Below, piece by piece: positions 38,501 through 47,559 of a DNA stretch of 64,000 nt. A program made the translations under genes and the position numbers. A model generated the notes under the pieces. The model did no database searches. It was given only the letters and a program-made list of their open reading frames with translations, and was not told the origin of the DNA. The DNA comes from Tetmemena sp. SeJ-2015. Taxonomy: Eukaryota > Ciliophora > Spirotrichea > Sporadotrichida > Oxytrichidae. Every line of letters begins with the position of its first letter. Position 1 is the first letter of the stretch. The stretch spans positions 24,852 through 88,851 of the forward strand of contig JAJKFJ010021340.1 of assembly GCA_027382625.1 (NCBI GenBank). The letters run 5' to 3'.

Positions 38501-41500
38501 AATAATAAATATAATTACATTTTATTAAGGGTCTATTTAAGTGATTTTAATTTTTTAATTTGAAATAAATAAAATATTTAACTTAATGAAGTAAAATAAT
38601 TTCCTTAATTTTATTTAGCATCATTCGCTTCAAACTAATTATGATTGATTCTGTTTTTTTTATTAGATATGCTGATTGTCAATAGGCTATTAAATTAAAT
38701 ATTAAATTATATCTTGTTAATTAATTATATTAGTACAGCGACAGAATTTAAAATAAGGATAATTTAGAATGTACCCTCGCGGTTGCAAGAGCAGAAGAGC
38801 AGAAGCTATGGCCATGATCTTGGTAGATAACTTGGAAATTGAAAGACTATATACCTCCGAATGGGCTTACTACGGTCATATAAGAAGAGTATGGCCTGCT
38901 GGAGACTACAAGGTCATCGTTACTGTCGATTGGGACCCAGTTGATCAAATCAATTCAAATCAATTATACAATCAATTCTCTAAAATATTAAAGAGGAATT
39001 ACAAATTTAAGATATTCTTATCAGCAAGCAAATAATATCAGAATTTTTAGACAAATTTTAATTTATTCATTACAAAGAATTCTTATATATAAATTAATGA
39101 TTATCAAAAGAATTTCAAATGCAATCAAAATATGTGCTAAGTTAAAAAATTTTTAGACCAAGTCCAATTTTTAGGAAAAAAAATCTACTTTAATATTAAG
39201 AATAAAAATACCCTAAATATAATTGAAGAGAATTACTCTTAAGTAATATCTCGAAATACTTAAGAATTATATCTTCTGATTCAGTATAAAAATTTTATAA
39301 TTTTTTATATTGCAATTTTTCGTTGGAAAGCTTAATTTAAAGTTAAAAAGTTGTGAAATCTCAAATAGAATGGCTAATTGGAATTAATTAATACAACAAA
39401 ACTATAAGGATGAATGCAAGCAAATAAAAATTATGCTTTAGGGAATTTGTGTAAGTTGCAAAATTTTTAAGCCATTTAAAGTTCCATAAATTTTCAAATG
39501 TCAGTAATTTATTTCCATCAGTCTTAGCAATAATTTTTAGGTTGCTTGACTTAACTTTTAAAATAATTTAAAATGAATTCAAAGAAGCGAAGTCTAACCA
39601 GATAAATTTAAAACAATTACAATGCCGATTTATGACAAGTTTAGAGTTATAAGGTACATAATTACTATTAACACTATAATGAAGTAAGTTATGCTATGAA
39701 TAAGGGAAAATTAGAGGATTACATAATTTTAATGGATTTATTTAAATGAAATCAAAAGAATTCTTTTTTGAGGTTTTTTAGTTCATTCAAATTTATTGAT
39801 CAAAAAAAATTAAAATAACAGCTTTTAAATAAATAATTTTGAGTTATTATTTAACGGCAAATGAAATTAAAAAATCACAATCCTCAGATATGGTTCGATA
39901 ACAAAAAAATAAAAAATTTATAATTTTTAACATAAAGGTTTTATAGCATACTTAAAAATCAAGAAATTTTGAGTTCGAAGCAATACATCATTAATTTTAT
40001 TTAATTTATTCTTGATTATGTTATATCTTTGGAATAAGTTCCTTTTTTAAAGTTTCACTATTTGTATTTCTTATAATTCTATGCACTCTCACTATTGAAT
40101 GGAATATATTTTGATACCTTAGTCATATAATTAAAAAAATTAATAATCGTAAATCATAAGTACGATCAAATACTCACTATTAATTTTCTTACTATAATGA
40201 TTTTAAGGATTTAAAATTTTATTTTTCAAGCTATTACGACTTTTTAGTAATTTAAATGATTAACTTCAAATTAATGCATCAAGATGACTATTTTATGAAT
40301 TTTTGAGAGATTTGAATAATTTATTTTTATTTTATTAGCAAAACGAAAAGTTTTCATTTTACGTTAAAATTAAATGATGTTAGAGACTATTCATTCAGAG
40401 CTTACTTCCCCTCAGCTGCCCAGTTCACTATTGCCTAAAGACCAGTTGCCAACGCCCTTGAAACATATTTTAACTTATTTTAACAGCACAGATCAAGGCT
40501 ATTCAATTAAAACAATATTAGTTCACAATTATAAAATTAAAAAAAATCAAATGAGAATATTACTATTTTAACCTTGAATTTGTAATTGTGAAAAGAAGAT
40601 TAACTTATTAGGAATTACTTAATAGGAAGGAATAATAAGGACCATTGGGGAACTAATCCATTAAAATTATAACGGCAAGTAAAAAAATCCCAAAGGAGAT
40701 TAGTAGGGAAAACATCTGTATTTATAAATTACATTACAGTAACAAATTAGGAATGGAAATTTTTTAGTTTTTACTCCACCCTTCGCTCTATCATTGAATT
40801 TTAATATTTCTTAGCACCACCCAAAACATCCACGACAACTTCAAACAGGCAAAGTGAGTATGCTTCTGTATTTAAATATATTTTTAATTATTTTAAGAAA
40901 ATTCAAGAATACTTCAAAGTATAGATGGAATTATGGAAAATGGATTTCCAAAATTAAAATTTTTTGGATTATTCTGTAAATCATGGTATGAAGCAAATGT
41001 TTTGTAAAAGTTTATACTTACTTTGTCTGTTTGAAGTTGTCGTGGATGTTTTGGGTGGTGCTACGACTGATTAAAATTTAATGATAGAGCGAAGGGTGGA
41101 GTCAAATTGAAAAAAACTTCCATTTCCTAATTTGTTACTGTAATGTAAGTTATAATTACTGATGTTATCCCTACTAATCTCCTTTTGAATTTTTTAACTT
41201 TTCGTTTTATATATAATGAGTGAGTTCCCTAATGGCCCTTATTATTCCCTTCCCATTACGTAATTCTTACTAAGTTAAACTTCTTTTCACAATTACAAAT
41301 TCAAGGTTAAATTAGTAATTGTTGAATATTAAGAGCTAATAATTTTTTATCAAAAGATATTGATTAATATTTTAAAATAAATTTAAAATTGTAATACCTA
41401 TTAAAGTAAATTTTAATTTTTAATGGAGAATATATTTATAAATTAAAAATATATCAGTAAATGAAAATTTAAATTATTAATATTTAGTTAAAATATAATT

Positions 41501-41740
41501 TGAGGCTTATGGCGATTGGCACAGGGCTGAATTAGAGGTCGTAATTGGGGGCAGGAGAAGAAGATATTTTAAAAATGCGTTTACTTATATGATACTGACT
41601 CAATTTTCCTTTGGCTGGAAAGCTCCCGAACCAAATCATGTCACGAAAAAAATTTAAAACATTGCTTTCACATTGAGGGTTTTTCCAGGGATTTAAATCT
41701 TCATATTATATAAAAAGTTTATTTACTATGATATCTTAAC
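32562..41740 (+). CDS. secreted calpain-type cysteine protease, copy 2 (main part)
   Basis: ATG 32562 gives the signal peptide MKLATLLLLLGVSANAIS. Blocks parallel copy 1: LKLHGFAQALTKV, RFWSEPSVDYQSII, FTLAVDGMVWPQFTP, GYIGDCYFLASCSAMAE (catalytic Cys), VIDDYLPFWKDSDYL, GGNAFEVFNFLHGF, ADQENSIIYAS, LPSGHAYSI (catalytic His), KLIRVRNPWSIDAGY (catalytic Asn), QVPYVNNDNDGAFFM, DYQSTLSTVWNDQAELQT, GTIFTFTLDNDYDGF, MYPRGCKSRRAEAMAMILV, VWPAGDYKVIVTVDW and VRDYSFRAYFPSAAQFTI. Two single-base frame slips (after DKLPK near 33881 and before WVPFIEKVW near 35119) have no pointer explanation I trust. A palindromic element follows at 40569. A degenerate tail block is at 41497-41740 (FKNAFTY, DTDSIFLWLE). 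The last MDS is at 47.1 kb. Confidence 0.8.
32872..33644 (+). other. IES, 773 bp, pointer GTA
   Basis: GTA at 32872-32874 and 33645-33647. Excision joins FAQALTKV to QQTDNGQTCHDVIRRFW. Copy 1 has no IES at this point (SRVQQTNNGQTC is continuous), so this insertion or its loss followed the duplication. Confidence 0.85.
33729..33745 (+). other. IES, 17 bp, pointer ATTG
   Basis: ATTG at 33729-33732 and 33746-33749. Excision gives VDYQSIIGSGQQF. It occupies the same position as the 37-bp IES of copy 1. Confidence 0.85.
33913..33944 (+). other. IES, 32 bp, pointer TTGAT
   Basis: TTGAT at 33913-33917 and 33945-33949. Excision gives FGDDNLISFNDVA, the same position as the AAACAAAATT IES in copy 1. 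Confidence 0.85.
33967..33994 (+). other. IES, 28 bp, pointer CTCA
   Basis: CTCA at 33967-33970 and 33995-33998. Excision gives NDVAQGYIGDCYF, orthologous to the TTGC IES of copy 1 but with a different pointer. Confidence 0.9.
34265..34830. repeat. GC-rich island inside a copy-2 IES
   Basis: About 560 bp of less AT-rich, non-coding-looking DNA (GGCACGTGACATGACACC, CATATGCACTCCCCATCC and similar) within the roughly 820-bp IES between GIVVIK and VIDDYLPFW. The corresponding copy-1 IES (about 17.5-17.9 kb) lacks it, so it was probably inserted after duplication. No coding frame or terminal repeat recognised. Confidence 0.5.
35176..35215 (+). other. IES, 40 bp, pointer ATCCA
   Basis: ATCCA at 35176-35180 and 35216-35220. 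Excision gives YYERIQGGNAFEVFNF. Confidence 0.85.
36269..36285 (+). other. IES, 17 bp, pointer ACCT
   Basis: ACCT at 36269-36272 and 36286-36289. Excision gives ESHYNLPSGHAYSI and brings the catalytic His motif into frame. Copy 1 appears to have about 850 bp here. Confidence 0.85.
36755..36779 (+). other. IES, 25 bp, pointer TACA
   Basis: TACA at 36755-36758 and 36780-36783. Excision gives NPWSIDAGYNGEWND, the same position as the GATACA IES of copy 1. Confidence 0.85.
37614..37680 (+). other. IES, 67 bp, pointer TTC
   Basis: TTC at 37614-37616 and 37681-37683. Excision gives IEQFYETFAWVNKDYQ. The copy-1 counterpart is about 1.3 kb. Confidence 0.8.
39036..40370 (+). other. large AT-rich IES of copy 2, about 1.3 kb
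   Basis: AT-rich, no coding content seen. It separates VIVTVDWDPVDQ from DVRDYSFRAYF; in copy 1 the same gap is about 100 bp. Confidence 0.55.
40569..41311. mobile_element. 743-bp near-palindromic element with TTAA at both ends
   Basis: The left arm (from 40569, starting CCTTGAATTTGTAATTG after TTAA) and the right arm (ending at 41311) are reverse complements over roughly 300 bp each with scattered mismatches. A short central loop lies near 40880-41010. No transposase frame is present, so it is non-autonomous (MITE or foldback). TTAA is palindromic and lies at the arm ends, so its status as a target duplication is not proven. It interrupts the 3' part of calpain copy 2. Confidence 0.75.
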
Positions 41741-43430
41741 ATCAAACCACCCGGGAGTCTTTTTTTTTTGTCTGCTTCTCCGGGGAAGTAGAGCCATAAA
41801 GCACAAATTTATTATTGAAAAAAAATTTAAAAAATAATGAAACCGAAAAATCCGGGTAAAAAATAAATATTCCAAATCACTAAGCAGAATTATTAGACGA
41901 GTTAATTTTAATTACTTCGGATTTTCAATTATATTCCGATAGAAAAATGGTGACTGCCACCGTTTGCGATAGATGACCTACTTTTTCAGAATATGTAAAA
42001 GAACTTTAAAATTTAAATAAAAAAGCTGAATAAAAAGTTTAGTAACTGAAATCTCAAAATAATTTAGGATCTCAAGATAGTTTGGGATCTCCATCATGTT
42101 GACATCGATTGTTTTGAGAGCTTTTTTTTATTCCCAAAAATTTTTCTTTAAACAATCTTTTTTTCCTTTATTGAAGGAAAACCAACTAAGAAATTTTTGT
42201 ACTCCAAAATGAGAGCTTCTTACCTTTTCTAAGTGAGGTACCTGTAAGGTCTTCCTTCCTTCGGAACCTTTTGTTTTAACTCTTGGCTTCCCCTCTTAAT
42301 GTTTCATAAAAGTTTTCCCAAACCATCCTTGCTCGATTTCAATTTCATTTGGGAAAATCAAAATTTTATTATTATTTATTATTTTCCCCCACGAGCTAAA
42401 GTTTACTTTTAAATGATTCCTATAGGATGAACAAGGGGAAATAGATAGAGCAGAAATTTTAAAAAAGGGTCAATTGTGAAATGGAGTCCTTTTTTATATG
42501 TGGTGGCTCCAAAAAATTAATACTAATTTAAATTAAAATTAAATTAATTATATTTAATTTTAATTATAGCGTTCAACGCGTTCAATAAATTTTGTCAGCA
42601 TTTTTTAAGTTTTTCATGACGTCGACATTACTAAATTGGTTTGCCAACGGTTATAGCACTACAACTGCGTTTTTAACTTAAATTTGTGGGAAAAATCAAG
42701 AATAGAATAAATAGGAGTTTTCAAATAATAAAAAAATAAAAAACATCAAAAACTGACAGCATTTTTTTGCACTCTGTGTTCTCGTGATCTTGCACCTAGG
42801 AAAAGCATAAAAATTTTAATAAGGGGCGGGCTCTTCAAAAATTTAAATTTGAATTTAAGAGGGCAAAAATTTGCTAAGAGCAAACAACCTTAAAAAACCA
42901 AAACTAAACAATGTTGGGAACAGAAAAAAAAGTGCTTGGCCTAATAAGGGAAAACCCTTCTGAACTTGAGCTCGAGAAAAAGAATTTTGTGCTTTAAATT
43001 TCAAGCCAAATTAAAGTCTGGGCTTAAATATCGCACCTGATGCTCCTCTTGTTGCTGCTCCGAGATCAATGAGGGGAAGAAATTTTTGAATGAGAGTAAT
43101 GTCAAAAAACAGTTCAATATTTCCCCAAGGTCAAGGGGCCCTCAAGGAAGCCCCTCAGACAAACCTAAGATCTATATGAGCATTAGAAAGTGGCGGTAAA
43201 AATCCTTGCTCAACTTGTGAGCAACATTTCTCACTCTGCTTTTCCCCAAGAAAAACATGGAAGAAGCACATGGGTGAGTTCGTAAATTTAGGATAAAAAA
43301 ACTTTAAAGTGGTGCCAAATAAGAGGCAAGCACGATACTTGACAAGGTTAACTAAAAGAAGCAGAGGAGAAGAAGGGAAAATTAGTTCATGAATCAAAAC
43401 CTTAGTGAAGGGTTCGTAATTTTTAGCAGC
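41312..43430. other. homopolymer-rich region without a clean gene
   Basis: It contains the degenerate calpain tail block (41497-41740). After that come long A/T runs and no frame I can follow. Weak kinase N-lobe-like coding on the plus strand becomes readable only from about 43.4 kb. Confidence 0.4.
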
Positions 43431-43446
43431 TCAAAACGACCCATGC

Positions 43447-44256
43447 TTGAGGTTTTTAAATTTTGGAGGAGTGTTTCAAAAAATTTTCCACCCCTTTCTG
43501 ATGCAGCGAAAAGACACCATCATACAAAAAGATAGCTTGCAAGATTTCCCTTTCGAATACCTTGTAAAAGAAAGGAAAAGGGGTCTTGATTCGCGAACGA
43601 ACCATGTTGAAGAAGCGGGGGCAAAAAATTGAAGTACTTCTTTCCCTTTCTGGTTTTCTTATCGATTGATTACATCGCCATTTACCTTCCTAAAGGGGGT
43701 CACACTAAGGAATTCTCAGGGACGAGGCGACAAGTACTAGTTATGCTATTCTCCTGACCTTAGAGGGGTGATGGAGTTGCATGGGTTGGGATTCGTGCCG
43801 AGATCTCAAGCCAGGAACATCATGATAAATTTGCCAGTCAGAGCAATGTCATAGACTTTAAAAGAGTTGTAAAAAAAGAAAAATTGAGGAAGCAACGGTG
43901 CAAGGAACTGCAGGCTTCTTCCCATTGAGACAGACTTGGCTCAACGGTTCAGTGCAGTGGGACATTTGGTCTATAGTTGCAATCATACTTGAATGCGATA
44001 TGAAACCAGAGGAATACTACTAGTGTGAAAGTGAAGATGATGCAATATAATTCAAGACATTGTAAGATAGACAAGGTATCAGAACCTTTGAAAAAGTTAG
44101 AGAGTAATAATCAAGCAACCTATGAAACCTAACACTCAGTTATCTGAGATAGAGGAAGCACTTAAAGGTATAAAATTCAGAGAATATGAGACAGACGTCA
44201 AGGTCACCTTCCTAGAAGACTTTAGATTGCCTGTTTAGGGTTAAAATTTAGCATGA
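43447..44256 (+). pseudogene. protein-kinase-like locus, multiply frameshifted
   Basis: Kinase signatures appear on the plus strand in changing frames: DYIAIYLPKGGHTKEF, VMELHGLGFV then RDLKPG and NIMIN (the HRDLKPxN loop), SNVIDFKRV (DFK where DFG is expected), then VQGTAGFFPLRQTW and QWDIWSIVAIILECDM. A C-terminal part (SEIEEALKGIKFREYETDVK) ends at TGA 44254-44256. Within about 200 bp the frame changes about four times, several at runs such as CCAGGAAC and GAAAAATTG. No pointer pairs explain these. It is either a decayed kinase or sequence error. It lies between segments of calpain copy 2. Confidence 0.6.
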
Positions 44257-45055
44257 TTATAAGTATTAATAAAGAAATTAATTATACATATTTGAATTTT
44301 TAAAACGAAATAATAGACTAAATCTTTTATCTCAATTCTCATTTTAAGACCACTATAAAAGTCCCAAAGCTTTTAAATTACTTTTGAAATAAGCAAAAAT
44401 ATATAGAAATAAAAATTATTTGGTTTTAATACACTGACAGCATGAATGCCATCCATGTTTAAGTTTTAATTATTTTTTGTATATTTTATTTTAATACTTT
44501 AATATTTGTAGAATTTATAGTTTCTATTTCATTATTTATTTACTTTATTTATATAATTTTTTTTTTTAATTTAGACCTTAGAAATTTAAAAACTAATTCT
44601 TTCTAAAACATAATATTAATAATCTTATTTAATTTTATTATGAATGTTGCTTGCGAATGCTAATTGAGCCCTCTCGAAGAAACAAAAGTTTAATCTTTAT
44701 ATTTTTAAGAATGCAGATTCATGGAGACATTCAAAATCTCCAATTTTGAAAATAAATTTAAGGTATGATTTAATTAAAAAAATTAAGACCAAACAAAATT
44801 AATTACCTAACTTTCAGCTCCATAAGTAAAATTTCAGATTCAGTCTCTAAAAAGCAGACAAAGGAAGAATAATTAAGATTTATTTATTCCTAGTCTTCAA
44901 ATTCTCTAAGAGGCCTTAGTATATGTCCGAATTTAATATAAAATAGAAGGAAGTAAAATAAAGAGGAGGCTAATCAGTGGCTGCAGCAGACTTTTCTGGT
45001 TATATATCTCTTTGGATTTCTTGTGCATAAATTAAATTTAGCCTTAAATTATTCT
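44257..45055. other. AT-rich spacer
   Basis: No convincing gene. A plus-strand run near 44850-45000 (RRLISGCSRLFWLYISL) is open but unsupported. Confidence 0.35.
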
Positions 45056-45058
45056 AAA

Positions 45059-46282
45059 GGGGGTGGTTAAAATTATGAATACAGTCGAAACTTGTTAATT
45101 CCGCATTTGAGCGGTTGAATAATAAATTCGTTAATTTAATTGATCTTCTGAGCAGAGGTAAGATTTTACAGTATTGGTCAAATTTAATTAAAAGTTTTCT
45201 GACCACCTGACAACTGGTAAGATTGAAATGAGATGCCACAGAATGTTTGAAGTAAAAAGGCTTTAATAATCTAATAACTCACTATAAATAGCTGAGTATC
45301 ATGCGAGCGACAATCTGCTTCAAAGAAATATAAAAGCCCTTGGCAAATATCCTTTTAAGTAGACACCTTTGCATGAGAGAAGGTTGAATTCATTCTAAGT
45401 CTTATCTCACTGGTGAGAGGTGATGAGGCGATGATTAAAAATGAAACTCATATTAATTTTTGATTTTCTGTCTAGTAATCTGCAGATCAAGGGGTGAATC
45501 TATGATTTCAATTGTCACGAAGTTGTCCATTATTAAACCAATACTTTTGAAAAATTGACTAATATAATATAAAACACCCCATTCTTTATCTGAAGTGATA
45601 CATTAGATTTGATCTGAGCTCAGATGCAGTCTCAATGCTAATTCTCAGATAAAGCCGGGAGTTTATATATTATATTAGTTAATTTTAAGTGAAAGTTTTG
45701 GTTTACTAATAATGGTACCTCCTCAATGGATCTCAAAACCCTGATTCTCGGAAAAATCGTATAGCTGTCATTCTCTTGAATTCCACTGATTTGCAACGAC
45801 TTGGAGCTTCTGCTTACTCAGATCCCTCTCCCTTCAAGCAGCTATTTCAAGTTCTCCGACAGACTTGATTTGAAGATCATGCTCCTCAAAGCTCCATATA
45901 TCAGGACAAGCAACTTTAGTGAGAGAGGTCGTTTGCGTCATTGTTAAACTTCAATCATCCCAATTTCAGTTCCTTGCATCGAAATATCTTGGCAAGGAAT
46001 CTTATCTAAGTGATTTCTGGACTGATAGGCTCATGGTAGTTAATAGATATAATTTTTTCTAAATTATAAAGTTATTAAAAGCTTTTATACTTCAAACATT
46101 CTTTGGCATCTCATTTCAATCTTACCAGTTGTCAGGTGGTCAGAAAACTTTTAATTAAATTTGGCCAATACTGTAAAATCTTACCTCTGGTCAGAAGATC
46201 AATTAAATTAACGAATTTATTATTCAACCGCTCAAATGCGGAATCAACAAGTTTCGACTGTATTCATAATTTTAACTACCCA
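45059..46282. mobile_element. 1.2-kb element with long terminal inverted repeats
   Basis: The outer about 200 bp on each side are near-identical inverted copies (45059-45260 and 46080-46282), and the same 61-codon frame (MASHFNLTSCQVVRKLLIKF) is readable from both. A second inverted-repeat pair lies inside (about 45530-45600 and 45650-45715, around ATCTGAGCTCAGAT). The inner end TACAGTCGAAACTTGTTAAT resembles pogo/Tigger-type termini with TA, from memory. The right half has a short minus-strand frame (MTQTTSLTKVACPDIWSFEE), but no transposase is recognised. Probably non-autonomous. Confidence 0.75.
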
Positions 46283-46427
46283 TCCCTGATTATATAATAT
46301 GAATATGATAAGATTAGGATTTAACCTTATTACAAATAGATCTCTAAAGGAGTCCAGCCTATATTGTGAAAACCAAATTTTTTACAACTAATAATTAAGC
46401 TTAATTCCTATTTCAAAATAAGGGTAT

Positions 46428-46862
46428 TCATAAGTTGTAACTCATATTATGCTAAAGTTTATTTAGTTTCTTAAATATACTAGAACTTCTCAATTTCCTA
46501 CTTCTTTCAACATGTGAGTTCAACCAATCCTATTGGGCCACAATGACTCTAACTTAGCTCATCAAATCCTCCTCTATTCCCTCACTGTCAATGACGAAGT
46601 ATCTGCTTCCCAATAATCCTTGATTAACTTTATTTCTCATCATGGTAAGTTCGAGAAACCGCACATAAGATAAGCATGAATATCGAGTCTGCAATGACCT
46701 AGAGGTTATTGGGGGGTGAGGTGAGTTCCACTGCGAATGTTAGAGTTGTTTCCTAGTTACTTTGCATAAAATGCGTTTTTTAGATAGGGAAACAGGCATG
46801 AGTGCCAAACAAGCTTTCAAAACTCACGCAAGATATTTCATTTTAAATGAGACAGCAGAATT
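46428..46862 (-). CDS. C-terminal part of an unknown minus-strand gene
   Basis: The upstream block reads CVSFESLFGTHACFPIQKTH, TTLTFAVELTSPPNNLQVI and DSIFMLILCAVSRTYHDEK. After a short unresolved junction near 46640 comes VNQGLLGSRYFVIDSEGIEE, DLMSQVRVIVAQQDWLNSH and a basic tail, ending at TGA 46428-46430. No family recognised. It has no visible N-terminal start here, and lies within the interval between the calpain copy-2 tail and its last MDS. Confidence 0.55.
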
Positions 46863-47084
46863 TTAATGAAAATAAAGAGCGTTGTATTAGACTATAGTCA
46901 CCAAATAAATTCTTTCATTTTGATTTGAAAAAGATTCGATTACAATTTACAACCCTATTCATTATTTATTTATTAATCTGTTCATTTGAAAATTGAATTA
47001 CTTTTTCTATAATTTTGATATTTTTTCAGTTAGAGTAATTAATCAGAAATTTATCAAAATTATAAATTTTATTTGCTTATCATA

Positions 47085-47160
47085 TTTTTTATTAGTTGGA
47101 TTTTGATACTCCACTTAACCTAACTTCGCAGGTATTACTTACTGGTATTCGTGTGAGTGA
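47085..47160 (+). CDS. last MDS of calpain copy 2 (probable)
   Basis: Reads PNFAGITYWYSCE and TGA 47158-47160, closely paralleling the copy-1 terminus PTSSGLSYSYSCQ plus TGA. About 60 bp downstream it shares the 3' block AGGTCGTATCTTAAGTGATCA with copy 1. Copy 2 otherwise lacks a terminus, so I assign it there. A third partial paralogue is the alternative. Confidence 0.65.
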
Positions 47161-47221
47161 GAAAGATTTTGCCTTGAGGCATATCTTAAGTTATAGATTG
47201 CTATATACTTTCTTATTTCTG

Positions 47222-47270
47222 AAGGTCGTATCTTAAGTGATCATAATTAAATTTTAGATCATCCAGGCCT
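47222..47270 (+). repeat. conserved 3' block shared by both calpain copies
   Basis: AGGTCGTATCTTAAGTGATCA followed by ATCATCCAGGCCTT matches 28368-28415. Its place just behind both stop codons suggests 3' UTR or the nanochromosome end. Confidence 0.6.
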
Positions 47271-47559
47271 TTAGAAGAATTCAAATTAATTCAAATCTAT
47301 AACGGTATTCATTGATTCTTCATATCCCTCTCTCATAAATTTTTTTTAAAGAAAATATTTAAACTATTTGAGTGATATTTTTTTTAAATCACTTCTCTAT
47401 GGAATAATATAACCAGCTTGATGGCTTAAATTAATACAATTAACAAATACCATAAAAATGTAAACTATAATTTTAATTGTTATTTATTTTAAGTAATTTC
47501 GAGAGCCAATCAGAGCTAATTATGATTTTATTTTTGAATTGGGAAGACAACTGCTGATT

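Noticed and set aside
45054..46297. Duplicate 61-64 codon genes on opposite strands
   Set aside because: They are the two arms of the terminal inverted repeat read from each side, not independent genes.
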